Assembly (NCBI RefSeq): GCF_028687635.1 | Contig: NZ_JAQTZS010000007.1 | Span: 1 to 64,000, forward strand | Reading direction: 5' to 3' | DNA length: 64,000 nt | Source: Malikia sp. | Lineage (GTDB): Bacteria > Pseudomonadota > Gammaproteobacteria > Burkholderiales > Burkholderiaceae_C | The notes under the pieces: generated by a model | Database searches by the model: none | The model's input: only the letters and a program-made list of their open reading frames with translations | What the model was told of the DNA's origin: nothing | Part shown: piece by piece, positions 45,894 through 54,505 of the stretch | Position numbering within the stretch: position 1 is the stretch's first letter | Layout: each line of letters starts with the position of its first letter | Translations under genes and position numbers: made by a program

Positions 45894-46792
45894 GATGCCT
45901 GTACCGCTTGCAAGATATGTTCCACCTGACGCGCGATCGGCGCCGGCACGGCGCGGCGCCCCGCGAGCACCTCGGCGATCCAGGCAGCCGTGCTGGCGGC
46001 GTCGATCGCGGGCAGATCGGGCAGCTTGGCCAGCGAGCCGCCTTGCGCTTCCTGCACGCAGCGGCGCTGGCCTTGCCAGAAGACATCCATCTGCGGCAGG
46101 CGGCGCGGGTCGGCCACCGGTTCGCCCTCGGTGCCGCGCAGCAGCATGGCGCGCTGGCCGGTCAGCTCGAAGGTCGCACCCATGGACAGCAGGTATTCGG
46201 GGTGGGTGTAGCTGCCGACCACCAGCGCGTCGCCGTCGCAGGGGTTCATGAGCTTGACCAGGCTGTGCGCCGAGTTGCGCAGACCGATGACCTGGCGCAC
46301 CTCAAGCAGGCGCTGCAGGCCGGGGCAGAGCAAGCCGGTCGGCATGAAGCGGACCCGGCCGGGCTGCAGCGGCTGGACCGAGTGGTCGGCGGCCACGCCC
46401 AGCAGCGCCAGCACATCGACCGAGCTGATGCGCCGGCCCTCGGTCGCCGCGCCATGCACCAGCACCGGCAGGCCCTCGCGCGCCAGCAGCAAGGCCAGCA
46501 GCGGCGTGAGCACCGGCAGCTTGCGCGCGCCGTTGTAGCTTGGCAGCACCACGGCGGTGCGTCCGTGGGTCGGCACCTTGGCGGTGCGCGCGGCGGTGGC
46601 GTCGAGGAAGCCCGCCATTTCCTCGGGTGTCTCGCCCTTGATGCGCATCGCGAGGCAGAAGGCGCCGAGTTCGAGCTCGGTCACGCTGCCGTCGAGCAGC
46701 TGGCCGAACAGGTCGGTTGCCTGCGCGCGGTTTAGCGAGCGGGCGCCGTCCTTGCCGCGCCCGATTTCCTTGAGGTAGTGACTGATGGCCAT
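45890..46792 (-). CDS. ybiB: YbiB-like protein (TrpD2 family)
   Basis: This 300-aa protein is related to anthranilate phosphoribosyltransferase (TrpD). In E. coli the YbiB group binds nucleic acid and does not make tryptophan. The N-terminal helical domain (RAQATDLFGQLLDGSVTELE) and the start of the nucleoside-phosphorylase-like fold (VVLPSYNGARKLPVLTPLL, VLVHGAATEGRR) are visible. The ATG at 46792 gives the usual MAISHYLKEIGRGKDGAR start. It is coupled to cobA by a 4-bp overlap and separated from nasA by a terminator. Confidence 0.88.
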   Translation of the reverse strand: MAISHYLKEIGRGKDGARSLNRAQATDLFGQLLDGSVTELELGAFCLAMRIKGETPEEMAGFLDATAARTAKVPTHGRTAVVLPSYNGARKLPVLTPLLALLLAREGLPVLVHGAATEGRRISSVDVLALLGVAADHSVQPLQPGRVRFMPTGLLCPGLQRLLEVRQVIGLRNSAHSLVKLMNPCDGDALVVGSYTHPEYLLSMGATFELTGQRAMLLRGTEGEPVADPRRLPQMDVFWQGQRRCVQEAQGGSLAKLPDLPAIDAASTAAWIAEVLAGRRAVPAPIARQVEHILQAVQAS

Positions 46793-46835
46793 GGGGCGAT
46801 TTTCCGCGATGGTTGATGACTTCGGGTTATGAAGC

Positions 46836-46870
46836 AAAAAATCCCCGCCGACTGAGTTGTCGACGAGGGG
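46836..46870 (-). terminator. Terminator of the nirB-nirD-nasA operon
   Basis: On the minus strand, CCCC-TCG-TCGAC pairs with GTCGG-CGGGG around a 6-base loop and is followed by ATTTTTT (the A run at 46836-46841). It lies 13 bases behind the nasA stop and before ybiB, so nitrate genes and ybiB-cobA are likely separate transcripts. Confidence 0.75.
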
Positions 46871-46883
46871 TGGCGATCGGCGC

Positions 46884-49652
46884 TCAGCAGCTCAGGGCTG
46901 CGCCGGCCGGAACGACCGCGATCAGGCGCTTGAGCGTCGGCACGCAGGAGCCGCAACGGGTGCCGCAGCCCAGGCCGTCCTGCAGCTGGAGCAGGCGCTG
47001 GGTGCCATCGCCCGTGCAGTCGGGCAGCGCGTGGCGGATCGCGTCCTCTCTGACGTCGAGGCAGGTGCAGACCTGGGGGCTGCGCGCGGCCAGCGCGACC
47101 GGCGCCTGTGCGTCGGGCCTGAGCAGCAGGCGGCCGTAGTCCTGCGCCGGCAGCTCGTCCTGCAGCAGCGTCTTGAGCCAGGCCTCGGCACGGCTGTCGC
47201 CCGCCAGCAGCAGGGCCTCGATCCGGCTTTCCTCGCCGCTGCGGTGTTGTCGGATGGCACGGCTGTGATGGCGCCTGCGGTCTTCGTAGCGCAGCACCTC
47301 GGCGCCATCGAGGCCGAGCAGCGCCTCGATGCGCCGGACCAGTTCGATGGGCGGTGCCTCGGCACAGGCGGCGCGCAGCAGCAAGCCGCTGCGCTCGCGC
47401 CCGAACGGCACGCAGCTCGCGAAGTCGAACTCGGGCAGCAGCGCGCGCAGTGCGCGCTGGACCTCGATCGCGCGCTCCTGCGGCAGCCAGGCCAGGCCGA
47501 GCAGGGTCCAGGGCAATGCCGCCTTCTCGATCCGGACCGCGCAGTGCTTGAGCTCGGGTTGCTTGGACAATGGGCAGCTGGCCGGGGTGGTCAGCGCGTT
47601 GACGCCCGCCAGCGGGTGGCCAGCGCTGTCGCGTCCGCTCAGCACCTCCGAGCCCCAGTGCATCGGGATGAAGGCCTGTTGCCGGCCCAGCTCGGGCGCC
47701 GCTTGCACCGGCAGCACGATGGCGCCGCGCACGCTGCCGACCCGCACCAGCTCGCCGGCTTGCAGGCCGAGCGCGATCAGGTCGTCGGGATGGAGTCCGA
47801 CCGCCGGCTCGGGAGTGTGGCCGAACAGCCGGCCCAGCGTGCCGGTGCGCGTCATGCCATGCCACTGGTCGCGCAGCCGCCCGGTCGAGAGCGAAAACGG
47901 GTAGCGCGGCGAGCGCGGTTCGGCCACCGGGCGCCAGGCATCGGCCGCGAAGCGCGCCTTGCCGTCGGGGGTGGCGAAGACACCGTAGGAATACAGCCGA
48001 GCCTGGCCCTGCTCCGCGTCCGTGGGCATCGGCCACTGCTGCGGGCCGATCTGGTCGAGCAGGTCGTAGCTCAGGCCCGTGATGTCGAGGTCACGCCCGC
48101 GCGTGCTCTCGCGGTGCTCGAGCCAGGCCTGCTCGGGCGTCTCGAAGCCGAACAGGCTGGGTTGTCCGGGGCGCAGCCGCGCTTCGAGCCGGCGCGCGAC
48201 ATCGCGCGCGATGGCCCAGTCGGGCCGGGCCTGGCCGGCCGGCGGGATGGCCGCGCGCACGCGCGAGATGCGGCGCTCGCTGTTGGTGACCGTGCCTTCC
48301 TTCTCGCCCCAGCTGGCCGCCGGCAGCAGCAAGTCGGCATGGTCGCAGCTCGCGGCGCTGGCGAACGCCTCCTGCACGATCACGAATTCGGCCCGTTCCA
48401 GCGCGCGCCGCACCAGGGCCTGGTCGGGCATCGATTGCGCCGGGTTGGTGCAGGCGATCCACAGCGCCTTGATCTGGCCGTCGGCGGCGGCCTGGAACAG
48501 CTCGATCGCGGTCAGGCCGGGGCGAGCGGGCAACTGATCGACGCCCCAGAGACGGGCGATCTCGGCGCGGTGCGTGGCGTCGGTCGGGTCGCGGTGGCCG
48601 GGCAGCAGCGTGGCCATGGCGCCGACTTCGCGCCCGCCCATGGCGTTGGGCTGGCCCGTCAGCGAGAACGGGCCGGCGCCGGGCTTGCCGATCTGGCCGG
48701 TCGCCAGGTGCAGGTTGATCAGCGCGGCGTTGTTGGCGCTGCCGCTGCTGCTCTGGTTCAGTCCCATGCAGTACAGGCTCAGCGTGGCGGCCGACTGCGC
48801 GAACCAGCGCGCGGCGGTGTGCAGGTCCTCGACGCTGACGCCGCAGCCGCGCGCCACGCGCTCGGGCGTGGCCTGGCGCACCAGACTTTTCAGCGCCTCG
48901 AAGCCGCTGGTGTGGCGCGCGATGTAGTCGGGCCGGGTCCAGCCTTCCCACAGCATGATGTGCAGCAGGCCGTGGCAGAGCAGCACATCGGTGCCGGGCT
49001 GGATCTGCAGGTGCAGGTCGGCCTGCTCGGCGGTCTCGGTGCGGCGCGGGTCGACCACGATGATCTTCATGCCGGCGCGCGCGTCCTCGATCCGGCGGAA
49101 CAGGATTGGATGCGCCCAGGCCGTGTTGCTGCCGCTGATGAACAGGCAGTCGGTCTGCGCGAGGTCGTCGTAGCAGGTCGGCGGCGCGTCCGAGCCCAGC
49201 GTGCGCTTGTAGCCGACCACCGCGCTGCTCATGCACAGGCGCGAGTTGCTGTCGATCTGGTTGGTGCCGACCAGGCCGCGCGCGAGCTTGTTGAAGACAT
49301 GGTAGTCCTCGGTCAGCAGCTGGCCCGAGAGGTAGAAACCGACCGCGTCGGGGCCGTGTTGCTTGATGATGTCGCCGAGCCGGTCCGCCGCCAGCCCGAT
49401 GGCGGCGTCCCATCCCACAGGCTGCGGTGGGGCGCCGCGCTGCAGGCGCTGCATCGGTTGCAGCAGCCGGGCCTGGCGTGTGACGGCTTCGGTCGCGGTC
49501 AGGTGCAGGGTCGAGCCCTTGGTGCAGAGTCGGCCGAAGTTGGCCGGGTGCTCGGGGTCGCCGCGCACGCCGGTGATCCGGTCGCCCTGCGACTCGATGA
49601 TCACGCCGCAGCCGACGCCGCAGTAGGGGCAGGTGGATCGGGTTTCGGTCAT
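46884..49652 (-). CDS. nasA: Assimilatory nitrate reductase catalytic subunit
   Basis: This 922-aa cytoplasmic molybdenum enzyme reduces nitrate to nitrite. The N-terminal [4Fe-4S] motif is CPYCGVGCGVI (residues 8-18) with the fourth Cys in GRLCTKG. Molybdopterin-binding regions follow, including SNSRLCMSSAVVGYK with the conserved Cys and the C-terminal ALGLQAGELVRVGS domain. An extra C-terminal [2Fe-2S] BFD-like domain is present: VCTCLDVRED and GCGTRCGSCVPTLKRL. This fusion is typical of bacterial NasA that takes electrons from a small flavoprotein or ferredoxin. The ATG at 49652 has AGGAG six bases upstream. Confidence 0.96.
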   Translation of the reverse strand: MTETRSTCPYCGVGCGVIIESQGDRITGVRGDPEHPANFGRLCTKGSTLHLTATEAVTRQARLLQPMQRLQRGAPPQPVGWDAAIGLAADRLGDIIKQHGPDAVGFYLSGQLLTEDYHVFNKLARGLVGTNQIDSNSRLCMSSAVVGYKRTLGSDAPPTCYDDLAQTDCLFISGSNTAWAHPILFRRIEDARAGMKIIVVDPRRTETAEQADLHLQIQPGTDVLLCHGLLHIMLWEGWTRPDYIARHTSGFEALKSLVRQATPERVARGCGVSVEDLHTAARWFAQSAATLSLYCMGLNQSSSGSANNAALINLHLATGQIGKPGAGPFSLTGQPNAMGGREVGAMATLLPGHRDPTDATHRAEIARLWGVDQLPARPGLTAIELFQAAADGQIKALWIACTNPAQSMPDQALVRRALERAEFVIVQEAFASAASCDHADLLLPAASWGEKEGTVTNSERRISRVRAAIPPAGQARPDWAIARDVARRLEARLRPGQPSLFGFETPEQAWLEHRESTRGRDLDITGLSYDLLDQIGPQQWPMPTDAEQGQARLYSYGVFATPDGKARFAADAWRPVAEPRSPRYPFSLSTGRLRDQWHGMTRTGTLGRLFGHTPEPAVGLHPDDLIALGLQAGELVRVGSVRGAIVLPVQAAPELGRQQAFIPMHWGSEVLSGRDSAGHPLAGVNALTTPASCPLSKQPELKHCAVRIEKAALPWTLLGLAWLPQERAIEVQRALRALLPEFDFASCVPFGRERSGLLLRAACAEAPPIELVRRIEALLGLDGAEVLRYEDRRRHHSRAIRQHRSGEESRIEALLLAGDSRAEAWLKTLLQDELPAQDYGRLLLRPDAQAPVALAARSPQVCTCLDVREDAIRHALPDCTGDGTQRLLQLQDGLGCGTRCGSCVPTLKRLIAVVPAGAALSC

Positions 49653-49675
49653 GCGCGCTCCTGGTGGGATTCGGG

Positions 49676-49990
49676 TCAGTTCAGGGCCAGCAAGACCTGG
49701 CCGTCCTCGACCTTGAGCTCGAACTTGGCGCAGGAGCCGCTGTCGGGCGCGACCGCCTGGCCGCTTTCGAGCTCGAAGTTCCAGCCGTGCAGCGGGCAGG
49801 TCACGCGCCGGCCGTGCACCAGACCCTGCGACAGCGGGCCGCCCTTGTGCGGGCATTTGTCGTGCAGCGCGAAGACTTCGTCAGCCGCGGTGCGGAAGAT
49901 CGCGATGTCGCCGCCGCTGGGGCGTTGCACGATGCGCGAGCCCAGCGGCGGGATGTCGTCGAGCGGGCAGATGAGGTTCCAGGTCGTCAT
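49676..49990 (-). CDS. nirD: Nitrite reductase (NAD(P)H) small subunit
   Basis: This is a 104-aa Rieske-like subunit. The fold and the paired motifs are clear: HDKCPHKGGPLSQG and CPLHGWNFELESG, which contain the Cys-x-His and Cys-x-x-His residues of a [2Fe-2S] Rieske site. In many NirD proteins these residues are lost, so their presence here is notable. It lies between nirB and nasA, 23 bases from each. A purine-rich AAGGA lies about nine bases before the ATG. Confidence 0.95.
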   Translation of the reverse strand: MTTWNLICPLDDIPPLGSRIVQRPSGGDIAIFRTAADEVFALHDKCPHKGGPLSQGLVHGRRVTCPLHGWNFELESGQAVAPDSGSCAKFELKVEDGQVLLALN

Positions 49991-50013
49991 GTCTTTTGTC
50001 CTTGGCTGGCGAT

Positions 50014-52479
50014 TCAGGCTTCGAGCTTGATCGGGATGAACTGCTTGATCGGCTGGGTCTCGCGCGAGGTCTGCCAGGGGTCCTTGGCGTCCTTGAGCGA
50101 GTCGAGCAGGCGGGCGTGAAGCGTCTTGCGCCCGGCCTCGTCCTCGACCACCTGGCGCTTGACCGAGTCCAGCCCGACCCGTTCCAGCCAGTGGCAGGTG
50201 CGCTCCAGGTACCAGCCTTGCTCGCGATACAGCTGCAGGAAGGCGCCCGAGTACTCCATCACTTCCTCGTCGGTCTTGACCTTGCACAGGAATTGCGCGA
50301 CCTCGGTCTTGATGCCGCCGTTGCCGCCGACATAGAGCTCGTAGCCCGAGTCGACGCCGATCACGCCGACATCCTTGATGCCGGCCTCGGCGCAGTTGCG
50401 CGGGCAGCCCGACACCGCCAGCTTGACCTTGTGCGGCGCGTACATGTCGAACAGCATCTTTTCGAGCTTGATGCCCATGTCCATCGCGAGCTGGGTGCCG
50501 AAGCGGCAATGCTCGGCGCCGACGCAGGTCTTGACGGTGCGGATCGACTTGCCGTAGGCGTGGCCCGACACCATGCCGGCGGCGTTGAGGTCGGCCCAGA
50601 TGGCGGGCAGATCGGCCTTCCTGATGCCGAGCAGGTCGATGCGCTGGCCGCCGGTGACCTTGACCGTCGGCACCTGGTACTTCTCGGCCGCGTCCGCGAT
50701 CGCGCGCAGCTCGGCCGGCGTGGTCAGGCCGCCCCACATGCGCGGCACCACCGAGTAGGTGCCGTCCTTCTGGATGTTGGCGTGCGCGCGCTCGTTGATC
50801 AGGCGGCTCTGCGGGTCGTCGCGGGCGTCGTGCGGCCAGCTCGAGATCAGGTAGTAGTTGACCGCCGGACGGCATTTGTCGCAGCCGTTGGGCGTCTTCC
50901 ATTCGAGGAAGTCGAACACCGCCTCCTTGCTGGTCAGGCGCTGGGTGACTATGGCCTGGCGCAGCTGCTGGTGCGAATGCTCGGTGCAGCCACAGACCGG
51001 CTTGCTGTCGAGCTTGCCCGGGGTGTAGGCGCCGCCCAGGGTCGAGGCCAGGATCTGCTCGACCAGTCCGGCGCAGGAACCGCAGGACGAGGCCGCCTTG
51101 GTGTGCTTCTTGACCTCGTCGAGGCTGAACAGGCCCTTTTCCTTGATCGCCTGGCAGATCCTGCCCTTGCTGACGCCGTTGCAGCCGCAGACCTCGGCGC
51201 TGTCGGGCATCTCGGCGGCCTTGCTGTTGCCGGCGTGGCCGACGTCGCCGACCTGCGACTGGCCGAAGATCAGGCTGTCGCGCAGGTCGTGGATGTCGCG
51301 CCCGTCCTTGAGCAGCTGGAAGTACCAGGGGCCGTCGGCGGTGTCGCCGTACAGCACGCCGCCGACCAGCTTGTTGTCGCGGATCACCAGTTTCTTGTAG
51401 ACGCCGCCGTGCGGGTCGTTGAGCGTGATCTCCTCGGTGTCGGCCTGTCCGCCCTGGAAATCGCCGGCCGAGAACAGGTCGATGCCGGTGACCTTGAGCT
51501 TGGTGGAGGTGACCGAGCCGGTGTAGCGGCCGATGCCGTGGCTGGCCAGGTGATTCGCCGCGACCTTGGCCTGCTCGAACAGTGGCGCGACCAGGCCGTA
51601 GGCGATGCCGCGGTGGCTCACGCATTCGCCAACCGCGTAGACGCGCGGGTCGTAGGTCTGCATCGTGTCGCTGACCACGATGCCGCGCTGGCAGTGGATG
51701 CCGGCGGCCTCGGCCAGCGCGTAGTTGGGACGGATGCCGGCCGCCATCACGACCAGGTCGGCCGGGATCTGCATGCCGTCCTTGAAGCGCACCGCGCCGA
51801 CCCGGCCCTCGGTGCCGCCGTCGGGCGCCTGCAGCAGCGCCTCGGTCTGCTTTTGCAGCAGGAACTTCAGGCCCTTGTCCTCCAGCGACTGCTGCAGCAT
51901 GCGCCCGGCCACCTCGTCGAGCTGGCGTTCGAGCAGCCAGGGTCCGATGTGCACCACGGTCACGTCCATGCCGCGCAATTTCAGGCCGTTGGCCGCTTCC
52001 AGCCCCAGCAGGCCGCCGCCGATCACGACCGCGTGCCGGTACTGGCTGGCCGCCGCGATCATCTCGTCGGTGTCCTGGATGTCGCGGTAGCCGATCACGC
52101 CCGGCAGCTGGTTGCCCGGGATCGGCAGCATGAAGGGGGTCGAGCCGGTCGCGATCAGCAGCCGGTCATAGGACTCCTCGGTGCCGTCGTCGGCCATCAC
52201 CAGGCGCCGGGCGCGGTCGATCCGGGTGACGGTCTTGCCGGTATGCAGCCGGATGCCGTGCTCGGCGTACCAGTCGAGTTCGTTCAGGATGATGTCCCGG
52301 ACCTGCATCTCGCCGGCCAGTACCGGCGACAGCAGGATGCGGTTGTAGTTCGGGTGCGGCTCGGCACCGAATACCGTGATCTCATACTGATCGGGCGCGA
52401 TCTTGAGCAGTTCCTCCAGCGTGCGCACGCCGGCCATGCCGTTGCCGATCAGGACGAGTTTTTGCTTGGTCACAGGCAT
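50014..52479 (-). CDS. nirB: Nitrite reductase (NAD(P)H) large subunit
   Basis: This 821-aa cytoplasmic siroheme enzyme reduces nitrite to ammonium with NAD(P)H. In order: an FAD/NAD-binding domain (LVLIGNGMAGVRTLEELL; AVVIGGGLLGLEAANGL), a BFD-like [2Fe-2S] region (VCGCNGVSKG; CGSCAGLVEQ), and the siroheme/[4Fe-4S] part (CVGAEHCRFGTQ; VSGCPRNCAEAG). GGAG directly touches the ATG at 52479. A GTG two codons further in (52473) has better spacing and may be the true start. It is first in the nirB-nirD-nasA operon and divergent from a phosphatase-kinase gene. Confidence 0.97.
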   Translation of the reverse strand: MPVTKQKLVLIGNGMAGVRTLEELLKIAPDQYEITVFGAEPHPNYNRILLSPVLAGEMQVRDIILNELDWYAEHGIRLHTGKTVTRIDRARRLVMADDGTEESYDRLLIATGSTPFMLPIPGNQLPGVIGYRDIQDTDEMIAAASQYRHAVVIGGGLLGLEAANGLKLRGMDVTVVHIGPWLLERQLDEVAGRMLQQSLEDKGLKFLLQKQTEALLQAPDGGTEGRVGAVRFKDGMQIPADLVVMAAGIRPNYALAEAAGIHCQRGIVVSDTMQTYDPRVYAVGECVSHRGIAYGLVAPLFEQAKVAANHLASHGIGRYTGSVTSTKLKVTGIDLFSAGDFQGGQADTEEITLNDPHGGVYKKLVIRDNKLVGGVLYGDTADGPWYFQLLKDGRDIHDLRDSLIFGQSQVGDVGHAGNSKAAEMPDSAEVCGCNGVSKGRICQAIKEKGLFSLDEVKKHTKAASSCGSCAGLVEQILASTLGGAYTPGKLDSKPVCGCTEHSHQQLRQAIVTQRLTSKEAVFDFLEWKTPNGCDKCRPAVNYYLISSWPHDARDDPQSRLINERAHANIQKDGTYSVVPRMWGGLTTPAELRAIADAAEKYQVPTVKVTGGQRIDLLGIRKADLPAIWADLNAAGMVSGHAYGKSIRTVKTCVGAEHCRFGTQLAMDMGIKLEKMLFDMYAPHKVKLAVSGCPRNCAEAGIKDVGVIGVDSGYELYVGGNGGIKTEVAQFLCKVKTDEEVMEYSGAFLQLYREQGWYLERTCHWLERVGLDSVKRQVVEDEAGRKTLHARLLDSLKDAKDPWQTSRETQPIKQFIPIKLEA

Positions 52480-52566
52480 CTCCAGAAAAAGGGGTTGTCA
52501 CGGAACATGCAAAGGCCATGCCAGATATTTCTGTCGGCCGCGCATCATTCTTGCTTGGTGGCTCGC

Positions 52567-54333
52567 ATGGCATTTGAAATCGACATCGGCTTCGTCTCGC
52601 TCGCGGGCCGCAAGGACATCAACGAGGACTTCGTGGCCGCCATGCTGCCCGAGCCAGCCCAGGCGGGCATGGGGGCGATCGCGGCGATCGCCGACGGCGT
52701 CAGCCAGGGCGGCATGGGCCGGGAGGCGGCGCAGACCACGGTGACCAGCCTGGTGCGCGACTACTACGGCACCCCCGAGACCTGGGATACCACCGTGGCG
52801 CTGGACCGCATCATTACGGCGCAGAACGCCTGGCTCGCGGGCGTCAACCGGCGTCGTGCACCAGCCTTGGGCATGACCACGCTGACCGCGCTGGTGCTGC
52901 GTGGCCAGGGCTATGCCCTGGCCCATGTCGGCGACAGCCGCGCCTACCTGCTGCGTGGCGGCGAGCTGACCCAGTTGACGCAGGACCATGCGGTGCAGCA
53001 TCCGGACTTCTCGCACCAGCTGCTGCGCACCGTCGGCGCCGAGGAACGTGTCGTGGTCGATTACCGCCAGGGCGAGGTCCAGCTCGGCGACCTCTTCGTG
53101 CTGCTGACCGACGGGGTCCACAATCTGCTGGACGAGCGCCGCCTGCGCCAGCTGCTCGGCCAGGCCGGTGACTCGCAGCGGCTGAGCCAGGCGCTGGTCG
53201 ATCGCGCCATCGAGCAGGGCAGTGGGGACAATGCCTCGGCCTTGGTGCTGCGCGTGCTGGGGCTGGACGAGGCGGGCCTGCACGATGCCGAGCGCAAGTC
53301 CGAGCAGCTGCCCGTACTGCCTCGACTGGAGGTGGGCCAATCGGTCGATGGTTTCGAGGTGACGGAACTGGTGGCCGACAATGGCATCAACCTGATCTAT
53401 CAGGTGCGTCAGCCGCAGACGCGGGCGCTTTACGCGCTCAAGACCTTGCACCCGGCGCGTGCGCACGACCGCGAGGAGCGCGCCATGCTCGCGCACGAGG
53501 CCTGGCTGGCGCAGCGCCTGCCGTCGGGGCCGGGCGGTGAGCATCTGGTCGCGCTGCGCGAGGGCCGCGGCCCGTGGCCGGCTGGCAGCGCGCAGGCCGC
53601 GGTCGAGCCCGCCGGTTTCTACCTGCTTTACGACTGGCACGCCGGTCAGACGCTGGAGCAGCAGCTCGCGCGCCAGCAGCGGCTCGGACTGCCGCAGGTG
53701 CTGCTGGTCGCGGTGCAGGCCGCGCGCGCGCTCGGACTGCTGCACCGCCAGGGCGTGATTCACCGCGACGTCAAGCCGGCCAACCTGCACCTGGGCGACG
53801 ACGGCTTGCTGCGCCTGCTCGACCTCGGTGTCGCGCTCAGCGGCCGCGAGCCCGAGTCCGCGCGCCTGCTGCACGCCGGCACGCCGAGCTATATCAACCC
53901 CGAGCAATGGGGCTACGCGCTCAATGGCGGCTATGTGCCGCCGCAGCCGCCCGACGCGCGCAGTGACCTGTTCGCGCTCGGCGTCACGCTCTACCAGTTG
54001 CTGACCGGCAAGCTGCCTTATGGCGAGGTGCTGCCCTATCAGAAGGGCCGTTACCATCGCGACCCGCTGCCGCCCAGCCGCCACCGGCCCGAGGTGCCGA
54101 TCTGGCTCGACCATGTGCTGCTCAAGGCCGTCGCGCGCGACCGGGCGCGGCGCTTCGAGACCGCCGAGGAATTGCTGCTGGCGCTCGAGCGCGGTGCCAG
54201 CCGGCCGCTGACCGCGCTGCCGCCCACGCCGCTGCTGCAACGCGATCCTGCCGTGGCCTGGCAGCTTGCGCTCGGCGTCAGCCTGCTGCTCAATTTGCTG
54301 CTGATTTACTGGCTGATATTCCTGCCGAGCTAG
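52567..54333 (+). CDS. PP2C phosphatase-Ser/Thr kinase fusion protein
   Basis: This 588-aa protein combines two opposing activities. Residues about 5-245 are a PP2C phosphatase with the metal-binding pattern: RKDINEDFVA, IADGVSQGGMG (43-44), LTDGVHNLL and GSGDNASALV. Residues about 260-540 are a Hanks-type kinase: Lys292 in YALKTL, HRDVKPAN at 399-406, and DLG (419-421) in place of DFG. The glycine-rich loop is poorly conserved (ADNGINLIYQV). A single membrane segment (about 568-586) anchors the C-terminus. It is divergent from nirB with an 87-base gap. A link to nitrate assimilation is inferred from this placement. Confidence 0.9.
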   Translation: MAFEIDIGFVSLAGRKDINEDFVAAMLPEPAQAGMGAIAAIADGVSQGGMGREAAQTTVTSLVRDYYGTPETWDTTVALDRIITAQNAWLAGVNRRRAPALGMTTLTALVLRGQGYALAHVGDSRAYLLRGGELTQLTQDHAVQHPDFSHQLLRTVGAEERVVVDYRQGEVQLGDLFVLLTDGVHNLLDERRLRQLLGQAGDSQRLSQALVDRAIEQGSGDNASALVLRVLGLDEAGLHDAERKSEQLPVLPRLEVGQSVDGFEVTELVADNGINLIYQVRQPQTRALYALKTLHPARAHDREERAMLAHEAWLAQRLPSGPGGEHLVALREGRGPWPAGSAQAAVEPAGFYLLYDWHAGQTLEQQLARQQRLGLPQVLLVAVQAARALGLLHRQGVIHRDVKPANLHLGDDGLLRLLDLGVALSGREPESARLLHAGTPSYINPEQWGYALNGGYVPPQPPDARSDLFALGVTLYQLLTGKLPYGEVLPYQKGRYHRDPLPPSRHRPEVPIWLDHVLLKAVARDRARRFETAEELLLALERGASRPLTALPPTPLLQRDPAVAWQLALGVSLLLNLLLIYWLIFLPS

Positions 54334-54430
54334 TCTTTTTGACAGCTTAGTGCTAGCTTTGCTCTATCGGATGATTCTTGTGATAGCTTTTATCTCACGA
54401 TAACTTAACCCTCGACAGGCGAAAGTCAGA

Positions 54431-54463
54431 AAAAAGTCCGAAAATTCGGGGTTACGGATTTTT
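54431..54463. terminator. Possible terminator behind the phosphatase-kinase gene
   Basis: AAAAAGTCCG (54431-54440) pairs with CGGATTTTT (54455-54463), with one bulged base. An inner CCGAA/TTCGG can pair alternatively. The T run supports termination on the + strand, although a TTGACA hexamer at 54339-54344 hints that a promoter for the next gene also lies in this 170-base gap. Confidence 0.4.
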
Positions 54464-54505
54464 GACCGCAGGCAGCGGATCGGTCCGGCAAAGCACACAC
54501 GAAAG

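Noticed and set aside
49996..52566. An 857-codon + strand extension upstream of the phosphatase-kinase gene
   Set aside because: It lies exactly opposite nirB. The PP2C domain starts at the ATG at 52567, and the upstream part shows only shadow composition.
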